This document shows positions 46,839 to 56,090 of a stretch of 64,000 bases of DNA, piece by piece. Position 1 is the first letter of the stretch, and every line of letters starts with the position of its first letter. Origin of the DNA: Planctomycetaceae bacterium (lineage in GTDB: Bacteria > Planctomycetota > Planctomycetia > Planctomycetales > Planctomycetaceae); the NCBI GenBank assembly GCA_018699955.1, contig JABISG010000074.1:124001-188000 (forward strand). Reading direction: 5' to 3'. The notes beneath the pieces are model-generated. The model saw nothing but the letters and a program-made list of their open reading frames with translations, did no database searches and was not told where the DNA came from. The position numbers were made by a program, and so were the translations under genes.

Positions 46839-49592
46839 TTAGTCGGTATCAGATGGGATAGTTGCGGGCTTGGCTTTCTGGAACGAGCGGACGATCCGGA
46901 AACCGAAGTTGTCGTTAGGGGAATTCGGGGTATTGTAGCCGCGAACCGCAGACCGGACACTTGTTGGGTGAAGGAAGACCGCACCGCCACGCATCACACG
47001 CATCTCACCTTGAGATGAACCGGCAGGATCAATTACTGTCGCTCTTGTGTAGGGTCCATGTCGGTCGGCGCACCATTCCCAGACGTTTCCGTGCATGTCA
47101 AACAATCCAAATGCATTTGCAGCCTTCGTGCCAACTTCGTTAGTGGTGTGTCTGCTTGCTCCCGTGTACCACGCAGACCATTTCAGCAGTGATATCTCGT
47201 TGCCGCAACTGAACCGTGTGAGACTTCCAGCACGGCAGGCAAATTCCCATTCTGCTTCTGTAGGCAGGCGACTTGTAACGCCTTCCTTCTTGCTCAACCA
47301 ACAGCAAAACGCTACAGAATCGTTCCATGTGACGTTGACCACTGGATGGTCGTCAGTCTGTTCGGTTTCAAAACCGAGATCTGTGTTCCACAAAAACTTG
47401 GGATCCCGAACCCAATTACCGTCTTTCCAGCCGAACCCCCCCCTCTTATCCTTCTCGGCATCAGTTTTGTAGCCCGTGGCTTCAACAAAACGACGAAATT
47501 GACTTCGCGTCACTTCGTGAATGGCAAGAGAAAAGATTTTGGTAAGGACAACTTTGTGTTGCGGACCTTCATCGGGAATTGACTTGTCGAGCCAATTGTC
47601 AAAGTCCTGCTCCTTCGCTTCCGCCACCAACTTTAGGATTTCCCCCTCACCACTGCCCATCCGGAACTCACCAGGGGGGATGACGCGGAATTTCATGCCG
47701 ATGCTGTTGGTGGTTTCCACCGGCACACCGAGATGCTTCGCATACGCCGTTTGGTGTTCTTTCGCCTGCTCCGCGGTAAACGGTGCAATCGCCGGGGCGG
47801 GTTGGTCTTTGGGCCAAACGTACTCAACTTTGGTCGCCTTTGGCTCCCACCAGACTTCAACTTTCGCGTTCTTCCCACCGGTGATGGTGAAGCGGTCGGT
47901 GCGAGTTTTCAAGCCGGAGGAGACGGTGAGCAGCAATTTGTATTCGCCGCGCGGGAGCTTTTTCGTCTGCTCGGGTGACAACAGATCAACGGTATATTTG
48001 TCGTGAGTCAGTGTGTTTTCGATGGTGACTTTTTTGCCCTTCACCGTGGTTACGAAGTCGTCGCCCGTGACACTGACAACCAGCGTGCCATCGGGGGTCG
48101 CCAAGCGGAAGAGAGCGTTGCCGGCCAAGTAAATCAAACTCGGCACGAGCAAAACCGCTGCCATGACGGCGAACGTTTTGGCGATCCCACACCAGGTGGT
48201 TTCGGTGACGGGATTCGGTAGGGGACTGGCTGGTTGCGGATCGTAGTTGTTGTCATGGCCGCCGTTCCCCGACGTCGGTGGCTCCGAGGGCTTCGCAGTC
48301 TGAGAAATAACGGGAGGGGGCGTGACTGGCTGATTGGTTGTTGCCGAGTTTTCAAGGGTTTCATCGAATTGGACGGTGTTCGCTCGGAGGCTGGATTCGA
48401 TACGGGTGAGCAGGCGGACGACTTCGGCCGCCGTTTCCGGACGTTGTTCGCGGTCCTTTTCGAGCAGCCGCATTATCAGCTTTGCAAAATCGGGATTTAG
48501 GGTTGGGCAGACAGCGTCAAGCGGTTCGAGACTACGATACGACACCTTTCTGAGTATGGCATGGCAATTGCCGCCAGAGAAAGGCGTTTTCCCGGTCACA
48601 AGGTGATACAGCACACTGCCTAGGCTGAACAGATCGCAGCGGTGATCGACCGACTGGCCCTGCGCCTGCTCCGGGGCCATGTACTTCGGCGTGCCGACAG
48701 CCATGCCGCTTTGTGTAAGGCCCGCATCGTCACCCTCTGTGCGCACGAGGCCGAAGTCTAGGATTTTGGTGCGACCTGTGTTTTCTTCAATCCAGATGTT
48801 ATCTGGTTTGATATCGCGGTGGATTAGTCCGTGTTGGTGAGCGGCGGCCAAACCGGCGGCGACTTCCCGCCCGATTTTCAGCACGTCGCACTGCTCGAGT
48901 TTCGTTTCGCGCTTCAAGCGTGTTTGTAACGACTCCCCCCGCAGAAACGGCATGGCGATATATGGGATGCCGAGGTCTTCACCATTCTCATAGATATCGA
49001 CGATGTTGTCGTGTCTGACGGCAGCCTGGGCTTGCGCCTCGCGTCGAAAACGTTTTTTGTTCGATCTGCTGGCGGCGACGACCGGTTTCATCACCTTGAG
49101 GGCGATTTGCCGTTTCAATTTGGGGTCTTCGGCCCGGAATACCACGCCCATGCCACCGCTACCGATCCATTCCAAGACGCGGTAACGGCCCAAGCGACCG
49201 ATTTCGCCGGGTTGTTCGGGCGGAGCGAGAAAGTCGATCTCGCTGTCGATATTCTTCCTAGCGCCGCCAATTGCAGCCTTCGGCTCGTTGGCAGATTGAG
49301 GGAGGTGATAATCGCTGACCGTCTCGTCGGCTTCTATCGTCTTGGTCTGGGGGTAGAGTAGTTTTCCCCGTTCGATGACTTGTTCGATGCCGTTTTCACT
49401 GCCGTGTAGCACTGGCTTTCCGGCCCGAATACCTTCGGTCAGTTCGTCTGTGGCATCGACTTCTTGGGCCGTTGCGAGGCACTGGTCGCAAATCTCGATG
49501 TGCTGGTCGATGGAATCCGCCTGCTCTCCGTGTAGTTTTCCAAGCAGGTGAGAATCGAGTAAGTCGTGGTCGGGACAGACATCTGTTTTCAT
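46839..49592 (-). CDS. Transmembrane Ser/Thr protein kinase with C-terminal FGE/sulfatase-modifying domain
   Basis: 917 residues. The N-terminus holds a zinc-finger-like HIEICDQC (31-38) of the anti-sigma type. The kinase domain (about 136-400) is complete: GSGGMG loop, ALK166, HRD at 258-260, DFG at 279-281 and GTPKYMAPEQ. A Pro-rich linker and one transmembrane helix (about 470-492) follow. After a beta domain, the last 270 residues are an FGE-sulfatase (SUMF1-like) fold: GMKFRVIPPGEFRMGS, VNVTWNDSVAFCCWLS, LPTEAEWEFACRAG, GLFDMHGNVWEWCAD. The active-site Cys pair of true FGE is not evident, so that domain may only bind. An ECF sigma gene lies 200 bases upstream, a pairing well known in planctomycetes. 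Confidence 0.93.
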   Translation of the reverse strand: MKTDVCPDHDLLDSHLLGKLHGEQADSIDQHIEICDQCLATAQEVDATDELTEGIRAGKPVLHGSENGIEQVIERGKLLYPQTKTIEADETVSDYHLPQSANEPKAAIGGARKNIDSEIDFLAPPEQPGEIGRLGRYRVLEWIGSGGMGVVFRAEDPKLKRQIALKVMKPVVAASRSNKKRFRREAQAQAAVRHDNIVDIYENGEDLGIPYIAMPFLRGESLQTRLKRETKLEQCDVLKIGREVAAGLAAAHQHGLIHRDIKPDNIWIEENTGRTKILDFGLVRTEGDDAGLTQSGMAVGTPKYMAPEQAQGQSVDHRCDLFSLGSVLYHLVTGKTPFSGGNCHAILRKVSYRSLEPLDAVCPTLNPDFAKLIMRLLEKDREQRPETAAEVVRLLTRIESSLRANTVQFDETLENSATTNQPVTPPPVISQTAKPSEPPTSGNGGHDNNYDPQPASPLPNPVTETTWCGIAKTFAVMAAVLLVPSLIYLAGNALFRLATPDGTLVVSVTGDDFVTTVKGKKVTIENTLTHDKYTVDLLSPEQTKKLPRGEYKLLLTVSSGLKTRTDRFTITGGKNAKVEVWWEPKATKVEYVWPKDQPAPAIAPFTAEQAKEHQTAYAKHLGVPVETTNSIGMKFRVIPPGEFRMGSGEGEILKLVAEAKEQDFDNWLDKSIPDEGPQHKVVLTKIFSLAIHEVTRSQFRRFVEATGYKTDAEKDKRGGFGWKDGNWVRDPKFLWNTDLGFETEQTDDHPVVNVTWNDSVAFCCWLSKKEGVTSRLPTEAEWEFACRAGSLTRFSCGNEISLLKWSAWYTGASRHTTNEVGTKAANAFGLFDMHGNVWEWCADRHGPYTRATVIDPAGSSQGEMRVMRGGAVFLHPTSVRSAVRGYNTPNSPNDNFGFRIVRSFQKAKPATIPSDTD

Positions 49593-49792
49593 CGTAGGCT
49601 CCTGCTGTTCTCCAGCCGATTTCCGGATTGGCTGCGGTTGGGATTACGGTCTCGTTACGGTATACGAGACCGACACACGAAACCTGTCAGCATTTTGGCG
49701 GTTTTTTCGGAAACTCTTTAACCGTTCGATCCCTTGGGCCACAGTCCGACGGCCTTGAAGTGTGACATTAACACTTGAAAAACGGCGTCCGA

Positions 49793-50359
49793 TTAGTCCA
49801 TCAGGCCGTCGAGTTCATCGCGTAACCGCCGAAGAACACGTGACTTAGCAACGTAAACTGCGTTCCGGGTCATTCCCAGTTGTTGGGCGATGACAGATGC
49901 GGAATCTCCCGAGACCACATGCTTCCAGCAGGCTTGCCAGGTGTTCGGCTCGAACTCCCGCTGCATCAGTTCCAAGGCCCGATGCACAAGAGAACGTTGA
50001 TATTCCTGGTCGGTGAAGCCTTCGACGCCGTCTGGAGAGACGGCATCGTCCGGCTTCAACGGATCGGTCGATTTGGCAACGGTCGCGTTGCGCCGATGGG
50101 TTTCGCGACACTTGTTGACGGTGACGGTGCGGAGCCACGCCCGAAAGCTTTTTTTCGGGTCGTAAGCGAACGTCGGCAGCTTATCGACGAGCAATGTCAA
50201 CACGTCCTGCACACAGTCAGCCGCATCATCGTCCGACAGTCCGGCGCGCAGCGTCCAGTGATAGATCAACGGCGCATACAACTCGACAAATCGCTTCCAG
50301 GCGATCTCTTTTTCGTCGGTATGCAACCGGCGCAACAGACTGACCGAGGTAGAATCCAT
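49793..50359 (-). CDS. ECF-type RNA polymerase sigma factor
   Basis: 188 residues. Region 2 is seen in ELYAPLIYHWTLRAGLSDDDAADCVQDVLTLLVDKL and AWLRTVTVNKCRETHRR; region 4 in SASVIAQQLGMTRNAVYVAKSRVLRRLRDEL. This is the large planctomycete ECF class associated with Ser/Thr kinases. The downstream kinase-FGE gene carries an N-terminal zinc-finger of anti-sigma type, so the two very likely form one signalling pair, with sigma release controlled by the kinase protein. Confidence 0.94.
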   Translation of the reverse strand: MDSTSVSLLRRLHTDEKEIAWKRFVELYAPLIYHWTLRAGLSDDDAADCVQDVLTLLVDKLPTFAYDPKKSFRAWLRTVTVNKCRETHRRNATVAKSTDPLKPDDAVSPDGVEGFTDQEYQRSLVHRALELMQREFEPNTWQACWKHVVSGDSASVIAQQLGMTRNAVYVAKSRVLRRLRDELDGLMD

Positions 50360-50437
50360 GCAGTTCCTGATATGTTGGTTTGGTCACTACCCTAACCCAA
50401 ACCTTATCGTTGCACATCTGTCAGCCACCACACCGGC

Positions 50438-51196
50438 TCACTCCTGCTTCAAATGAATCTGGTAGTTCCTGCGGCTTTCGTCGTATTCGAGATCGATCAG
50501 GCCGTTGGCGGCGATGTCTTTCAGTAGCTCGGAGAAACTGCCGTAGCCGTAGTATCCTTCGTTGAAACCAGGATGCACGCGGCGGACGGCTTGCTTGAGC
50601 ATCGAACCCCAGACCGGATCGTAGTCCTGCTCGACGGAGTGAAGGACGCCTAACAGTTGGTCGAAGGCTTCCTGCTTCTTGTCGCCCTTCTTCGCTCCCT
50701 TTTTTGGTGCAGGTCGACTCTTCTGGGCGGTCCGAATCAAGTCGTCGTAGTAAATGAATTCGTCACAATTGGCGACAAGCAAATCGGAGGTGGAACTTTT
50801 CACCCCGCAACCAATAACGCGGCGATCGTTCTCCTTGAGCTTGGAAACCAGCGGCGAGAAATCGCTGTCGCCCGAAATCAAGGCGAAGACATCGATGTGC
50901 TCCTTCAAGTAGCAGAGGTCGAGCGCATCGACGACCATGCGGATGTCGGCACTGTTCTTACCGCTCATCTTGCTCTGGGGAATGTCGATCAGTTCAATTC
51001 CCTGAGCGTGAAATTTTTTCACGTCTCTGCGGTAATTGCTCCAATCGCAATAGGCCCGCTTGTAAACGAGTCGCCCCTTTTCGAGCAGCCGTTTTAAGAC
51101 GAGTTGGATTTGGAAGTCTCCCGACTTCATATCCTTGACGCCAATCGCGAGATTCTCAAAATCGACAAAGACGGCGATTAACGGCTCTTCAGACAT
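50438..51196 (-). CDS. NYN-domain protein with C-terminal OST-HTH/LOTUS-like domain
   Basis: 252 residues. NYN (LabA-like PIN-fold) nuclease domain 1-150, with the acidic residues expected for metal binding in VFVDFEN, SADIRMVVDALD and SGDSDFSPLV. A Lys-rich linker (KKGAKKGDKK) leads to an OST-HTH/LOTUS-like domain (GYYGYGSFSELLKDIAANGLID), which binds RNA in related proteins. RNA processing or silencing is inferred. It lies 48 bases downstream of the cyclase gene and 78 bases upstream of the ECF sigma gene, all on the same strand. Confidence 0.92.
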   Translation of the reverse strand: MSEEPLIAVFVDFENLAIGVKDMKSGDFQIQLVLKRLLEKGRLVYKRAYCDWSNYRRDVKKFHAQGIELIDIPQSKMSGKNSADIRMVVDALDLCYLKEHIDVFALISGDSDFSPLVSKLKENDRRVIGCGVKSSTSDLLVANCDEFIYYDDLIRTAQKSRPAPKKGAKKGDKKQEAFDQLLGVLHSVEQDYDPVWGSMLKQAVRRVHPGFNEGYYGYGSFSELLKDIAANGLIDLEYDESRRNYQIHLKQE

Positions 51197-51244
51197 TGGA
51201 AACGTGCCTCCTGCAAATGATGTGAACGACAGTCCTGCGAGCGA

Positions 51245-53257
51245 CTACCGATGGGAAAGTTGAAATAATGGGCAACTGTCATACTCTTTGGCAAGTTTTT
51301 CAACACCGACAAACTCGCAAACGAACTTCTCTCCACCGCTGACGGCCAGCACGGCCGCAATTTGCTCGCTTCCATAAACGCAGCCCGGAATGGTGACCGG
51401 TTCGATGCGCGCGGTGCGATTGACGTGGCTGCCGAAGAAGTTATCGCGGCCGATGATGGGATCGGCTTCTCGGTACACCGGACCGGTATGAATGCCGACG
51501 CGAACGGTCAATTCTTCGGGAAGCCCGAAGTCTTCAAAATGAATATTCGACACGGCCTTGATCAAACGCAACGCGAACTCAGCACAATCTTCCGGTTCAT
51601 CAAATACCAGGTACAAGCCGTCTCCCCATGTGTTTTTGAAAACAGGCTTCACTTTTGCCTCGTCAATCAACTCGGCCACTCGACCCAAGAAGAGAACGAA
51701 AAAGGTAGGGGACTGATCGTCGCGCAGTTTGCTGAAGTGTGTGACGTCGGCAAACAACATCGCCTTGACTTCTAGATTTGCCGTCCGTGTTCGTCGTGGT
51801 GGTCGATCCGGCTCTGGTGCGTCTGGAACTTCGGGGGTTCCCAACGCCCGGGATCGCAATCTGGCCAGATTGATTTGACGGGATTCGTGTTTGGTTTTCT
51901 CCCAGTGCTTTAGAAAGAATGCCGTGCCGCCAACGAGAGACTGTGCCGCTGGGTCTTTCACGACTAACGCGATAGGCTTGACGCCCATCTGATCCGATCG
52001 CGCGAGCGCCAGTCCCTGTGTGTAGCGATTGACGAAGTCGAAATACAGGTCGTCTCCGTGAAACTTCTCGGGCGTGGCGTAATGAACCTCGGTGGCCTCT
52101 GCGAGAACTTTGTCGCAGCGTTCTCGCCACCCCGACATTTCCGGCAGACCGAAATCGACGCTGGATTTGTAAAAGTCTTCCCGATCAAACGGCAGTACGA
52201 TGTGCAGTTCGGCCTTACGTCGAATCATCTGTTCGGCAAACAGGATGTCGGAGCCACAGCCGGCAGAAACATATCCGACTTTGGCATCCCATTGTTCAAG
52301 CTCTTTGCCAATCGCAGTTGCGACTTCCTCTTCCAACGCTGCATCGTCAGGAAATCGCGGCGGTAACCCTTGGGCCTGCCGGTCGGGGTGGTCGATCATG
52401 TGTCCCGCAAAAATGACACACGTACCGATCGAGAAAATGCTCATGAATTCTTCGGGTACTTTCAACCGTTCTTTCAACAGTTGCACCTGTCGTCGCATCG
52501 AAACGACGCTGCCGATATCTCCGGCTGCTTCCGTGACGGCCCTGCGATACCACCATTCGGCACAGTTCTCGTCGTCCGCGTCAGTACCGGTGAACTGCTC
52601 CAGGAGTAAGTACGCCTCACCAATTGTGGCGAACAGCCAGTAGTCATTCTCGCTGCCGGGCTGTTTCAACTCCGCCAATGCCAAATCCAACACTTCCTTT
52701 GCCGAAGTATGCACTTTGTCTCTGGAAACATCGGCAAGCAACGACATGCTCGCAGCGTTTATGCCAGGATAGGAATTCCTGGAGAGTTGGTAGGCCGTGC
52801 TGTAGTTCCGCAAGGCGCGGCCCGCAAAGTCGGTCTTTTCCGCGGGCAAGGTCGTCCGTTGGTAACGGTCTTTGTACAGACGGCCGATCAGGCTGACGGT
52901 TTCCAGTCTGAGTTTGTCGTCCAGATCGTCTGCCTTTAAGAGTTTTTTCGCGCGCTTTTCTGCCAGGTTGATATTGCGTCCCCGCGCCAACGCCAAGGCA
53001 TTCAGATATTGCAGTCGCCGGTCATTCCCATAGTACTGCAGTCCTTCGCGCACCAACTCAAATGCACGCGTTGGATGTCCCGTGCTGATGAACTTTTCGC
53101 TAAAGGCGGCGTAGAGTTCAACACATTGGTTCCAGAAACGATTGTTGTCTTCGTCGTAGAATGTGCGAAACAGAGAATCGGCATCCGAATCTTTCTGGCT
53201 CAGTAGCTGTTTGATTTCACCTACAGACATCCCACCGTGCGGTTGCGCGGAACTCAT
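51245..53257 (-). CDS. TPR-like protein with C-terminal class III adenylate/guanylate cyclase domain
   Basis: 670 residues from MSSAQPHGG, chosen because GAGGAAC lies eight bases upstream. Residues 1-300 are TPR-like helical repeats resembling TRAF-binding (DUF4071-like) modules. Residues 300-450 look like a Rossmann-type nucleotide- or ligand-sensing domain (VGYVSAGCGSDILFAEQMI, ELHIVLPFDREDFYKSS). The cyclase domain (about 500-640) has FADV and NTWGDGLYLVFD for the two metal-binding Asp, and GSHVNRTARIEP for the catalytic Asn and Arg. No membrane helix or signal peptide, so it is cytoplasmic. Whether it makes cAMP or cGMP cannot be judged. Confidence 0.88.
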   Translation of the reverse strand: MSSAQPHGGMSVGEIKQLLSQKDSDADSLFRTFYDEDNNRFWNQCVELYAAFSEKFISTGHPTRAFELVREGLQYYGNDRRLQYLNALALARGRNINLAEKRAKKLLKADDLDDKLRLETVSLIGRLYKDRYQRTTLPAEKTDFAGRALRNYSTAYQLSRNSYPGINAASMSLLADVSRDKVHTSAKEVLDLALAELKQPGSENDYWLFATIGEAYLLLEQFTGTDADDENCAEWWYRRAVTEAAGDIGSVVSMRRQVQLLKERLKVPEEFMSIFSIGTCVIFAGHMIDHPDRQAQGLPPRFPDDAALEEEVATAIGKELEQWDAKVGYVSAGCGSDILFAEQMIRRKAELHIVLPFDREDFYKSSVDFGLPEMSGWRERCDKVLAEATEVHYATPEKFHGDDLYFDFVNRYTQGLALARSDQMGVKPIALVVKDPAAQSLVGGTAFFLKHWEKTKHESRQINLARLRSRALGTPEVPDAPEPDRPPRRTRTANLEVKAMLFADVTHFSKLRDDQSPTFFVLFLGRVAELIDEAKVKPVFKNTWGDGLYLVFDEPEDCAEFALRLIKAVSNIHFEDFGLPEELTVRVGIHTGPVYREADPIIGRDNFFGSHVNRTARIEPVTIPGCVYGSEQIAAVLAVSGGEKFVCEFVGVEKLAKEYDSCPLFQLSHR

Positions 53258-53371
53258 TTGTTGTTCCTCGAGGTTTGTATCCTGGCGATAGGTATTCGGC
53301 ACCAACGGTAGGACGAACCATCTCGCTTCTTGCGATTATGCACTTCGGTGTACACTTTGTGAGGGCTGCGG

Positions 53372-53942
53372 TCAATTGTCGTCCCCAATCGTCGATCGAT
53401 TTTCTTTCAGCAATCCCACCGCGCTAAGCACACGTGCCATTGTCTGACTGACCGATTTCCCATCCGACGTCTGTTGTGCCTGCATCTCTTCTTCGGTAAG
53501 CCAGCGGTTGGCCAGGTTCGCGTCAATTTTCATACGGCTGCCATCACCGGTCAGATCGATCTCGAACAACTCCATTTTGTAAGCCGTTTCTTCCTCGGCC
53601 GACGCAGACCACGCGGTGTATTACAAGATGCGCAATAGGCTCCTCGGCAGTCAGGAAGTCTGTACCCTCGACGAGGCCAAGCTCTTCATCAATCTCGCGG
53701 ATGACACACGCGCGGAAAGATTCCTTCACCCACTTGTGGCCACCAACCAGAGCATAGGCCGTCCATTTGGCGTTCCGCTGCGCCAACCCGAGCGTTTGGC
53801 GACCCTCTTTCCGGCGGATCACCCCAATGGCGGCAACCGACTCGACCCGGTCTGACTTTCCCGCGATAGCGGCGAGGAAGGTTCGACCGTACTGAAACAA
53901 TACCAATACGATACCCTGATTGCGTCCATGATGCATCGACAA
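53372..53942 (-). pseudogene. Nudix hydrolase broken by a frameshift
   Basis: Two overlapping minus-strand frames make up one Nudix protein. The first (53942 down to about 53620) holds a perfect Nudix box, GGHKWVKESFRACVIREIDEELGL, fitting Gx5Ex7REUxEExGU. The second (from about 53620 down to 53372) continues the fold with TAWSASAEEETAYKMELFEI and a C-terminal helix (NLANRWLTEEEMQAQQ). They differ by one frame near 53618-53625, where the first frame abruptly turns Arg/Gly-rich. A single-base change there would restore about 190 residues. It may be a real mutation or a sequencing error. Substrate unknown. Confidence 0.75.
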
Positions 53943-54417
53943 TTCACAGTGCGAATCGTTTGATTCACTCTTCTGATCATCAATAGCCTTCGCATCGAGG
54001 GTGCTGGTCTTCTAATTCATACACGCGGCTCAATAAGACGGAAACCGTCAGCGACACGCCCCGTCGGTATCACGTTAATGAGCCAGGCATCGAAACACCG
54101 TTTGAATCATGAATGTCGAACGAGGAATTTCCAGTGCGGAAGGGGAGCTGACTCACCTCGATCAGACGTCGTAATTCAGTACTTCTTGGTAGATAATCGA
54201 TATTCAGTGGCCAAAACCCAGAGGCCGCCCCCCAAGAAATGCGATATACACTAACCATGTGACCACCTCACTTGTCGAGCATGCTGGCGATGGAACATTT
54301 GCGACTACTGAGGGGAAAGTCAGGAAAAAACTGAGGCAAGCGGGGCAAGCAGGGTTTGCCGCGTTGACCGTTGAATCGCACTGCAGTTTCTGATCTAATC
54401 GGTCCCACTATTCGGCG
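53943..54417. other. Intergenic region, no gene seen
   Basis: 475 bases. Contains one copy of an ATGAATGTCGAACGAGGAA-type repeat near 54106-54125 and a plausible promoter at 54371-54399. No frame looks coding. Confidence 0.45.
54371..54399 (+). promoter_or_regulatory. Predicted promoter of the small gene and desaturase
   Basis: TTGAAT, 17-base spacer, TCTAAT, 18 bases before the ATG at 54418. Confidence 0.4.
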
Positions 54418-54651
54418 ATGCATTTATTTGGTGGGCGTTTAAGACAGAGGTCCGCTCCAAAACAGTGGGCCTATTTTTTTGCGCTGATTGCGTTTTTGGC
54501 GATGATTGTTCTCGGTGCTGGTTTCTGAGGACCAGACGAAGAACCATTACAAAAGCAATGTCCCAAGTGCCAAGCGGTTGTGCATTGCCACAAATCCACC
54601 TGCGATTGCGGTCGCAAGTTTGATACGACAACCGGGTTTGGCGACAACTGA
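54418..54651 (+). pseudogene. Small membrane/zinc-ribbon frame with an internal TGA
   Basis: A 77-codon frame is interrupted at codon 37 by TGA (54526-54528). Before it: a basic start and one transmembrane helix (AYFFALIAFLAMIVLGAGF). After it, in the same frame: an acidic linker (GPDEEPLQKQ) and a zinc-ribbon-like pattern, CPKC..CHKSTCDCGRKFD. The second half has no ATG, GTG or TTG before its first cysteine pair, so it is unlikely to start on its own. Possible readings are a nonsense mutation (TGG to TGA would give Trp), a sequencing error, programmed readthrough, or a selenocysteine. It sits 21 bases before the desaturase gene on the same strand. Confidence 0.55.
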
Positions 54652-54672
54652 ATTTGAAGCGGAACCAAGCTG

Positions 54673-55647
54673 ATGGCCGATTTGCTCAACGCTGAAATCA
54701 CAGACGTCGATCCCGCGACTTCCACCGCCGGGACGGCTCCGGATACCGCCGGGACGGCTCCGAAACCCGTTCCCGAGGGACGCTGGTCGCAGGGACTGGA
54801 ATGGCCTGCCGTCTTGTGGCTGGGGATGTTACATGTCGGCGCATTGGCAGCACCGTTTTGCTTCACCTGGCAGGGCCTAGCAGTGGCACTCGTCATGAGT
54901 TTTGTCACCGGCTGTCTGGGCGTAACTCTCGGCTATCACCGCCTGTTAACGCACAGCAGTCTTGAAACGTTTCCCATGCTTCGGCGATTTTTCGCGTGGT
55001 GCGGCATGCTGGCCGGTGAAGGCCCGCCGATCATGTGGGTTGCCGTCCACCGCAAGCACCATTACTTCAGCGACCAGGAAGACGATCCGCATTCCCCACG
55101 TCACGGGAAATGGTGGAGCCATATGCTGTGGATGCTGCCGCGACACAGTACCAACGATTGGTCGAAACTCTACGCCCGCTACGCGCCCGATTTACTGCGC
55201 GAGGGCTTCATGCGGTTTCTCAATAAAACCTTCTTGTGGTGGCAAGCGTTGGTCGGGGCGGCGTTTTTCGTCGCCGGCTGGCTCATCTGGGATGACCCGA
55301 TGGTCGGTGTCTCGGTCCTGGTTTACGGTATGTTCGTCCGCTTGGTTTATGTGCTGCATGTCACGTGGCTCATCAATTCGGCCACACACATCTGGGGCTA
55401 TCGCAACTACGATATCAGCGATGACAGCCGCAACCTGTGGTGGGTCGCACTGCTGGCCTACGGCGAGGGTTGGCACAACAACCACCACGCCCAACAACGC
55501 TCAGCCCGACACGGTCACCGCTGGTGGGAATTCGACATCACCTGGATCGTCATCTGCTGCATGCGAACGGTCGGCTTGGCCTGGAACATCATTCCACCGT
55601 CGAAAGACGGCGCATCTGCCGACGAATCGACGACGCCCGCGCCCTGA
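54673..55647 (+). CDS. Membrane fatty-acid (acyl-CoA type) desaturase
   Basis: 324 residues. Introduces a double bond into acyl chains using a di-iron centre. The three His boxes are present: HRLLTH at 89-94, HRKHH at 126-130, and HNNHH near 272, the spacing seen in delta-9 acyl-CoA/lipid desaturases. Hydrophobic pairs lie around 45-85 and 185-230. The first 35 residues are a disordered tail with a duplicated TAGTAP unit. Its electron donor is not in the window. Co-transcription with the small interrupted gene before it is likely (21-base gap). Confidence 0.93.
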   Translation: MADLLNAEITDVDPATSTAGTAPDTAGTAPKPVPEGRWSQGLEWPAVLWLGMLHVGALAAPFCFTWQGLAVALVMSFVTGCLGVTLGYHRLLTHSSLETFPMLRRFFAWCGMLAGEGPPIMWVAVHRKHHYFSDQEDDPHSPRHGKWWSHMLWMLPRHSTNDWSKLYARYAPDLLREGFMRFLNKTFLWWQALVGAAFFVAGWLIWDDPMVGVSVLVYGMFVRLVYVLHVTWLINSATHIWGYRNYDISDDSRNLWWVALLAYGEGWHNNHHAQQRSARHGHRWWEFDITWIVICCMRTVGLAWNIIPPSKDGASADESTTPAP

Positions 55648-55716
55648 GTGCCGCCGCTGCCGCTCCAGGCAAACGTTGCACACCGAACGAGATGCGAATC
55701 CCCCGCGGGTATCTAC

Positions 55717-55751
55717 AAAAAAAGCCGCAAACCCTTGCAGGTTTACGGCTT
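55717..55751 (-). terminator. Rho-independent terminator of tRNA-Asp
   Basis: On the minus strand an 11-bp stem (AGCCGTAAACC / GGTTTGCGGCT, one G-T pair) is followed by a run of seven T. It begins eight bases past the tRNA 3' end. Confidence 0.85.
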
Positions 55752-55758
55752 CTTGCAG

Positions 55759-55832
<74 letters not shown>

Positions 55833-55873
55833 TCGCTTGTTGCGGAAAAATCGTTCCGCAACTGTCGTAACCG

Positions 55874-55901
55874 ATTCTAGCGAACCGCGTTGCTGAGTCA
55901 A
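55874..55901 (-). promoter_or_regulatory. Predicted promoter of tRNA-Asp
   Basis: Minus strand TTGACT, 16-base spacer, TAGAAT, about 42 bases upstream of the mature tRNA 5' end. Matches the TAGAAT type seen at 30763 and 32400. Confidence 0.6.
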
Positions 55902-56090
55902 GACTGTGGCGGAAGGCCGAAATTCGGGGAACAGGGTCGGTGCAGCGGTAAGAAAATCTGCGAGCGGAGTCCGGCCGTCGCGGTTGCTGCGTTATACTCA
56001 ACGGCACCGGGCATGTTTCAGTTGTCGTCATCTCCAGATGGATCTGGACAAATGGTTTCGGGTCGGCAGTCCTGTTGCGGGGAAAGAGCC

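Noticed and set aside
46839..49592. FGE-like domain considered as an active sulfatase-modifying enzyme
   Set aside because: The catalytic cysteine pair is not apparent and no sulfatase gene is nearby.
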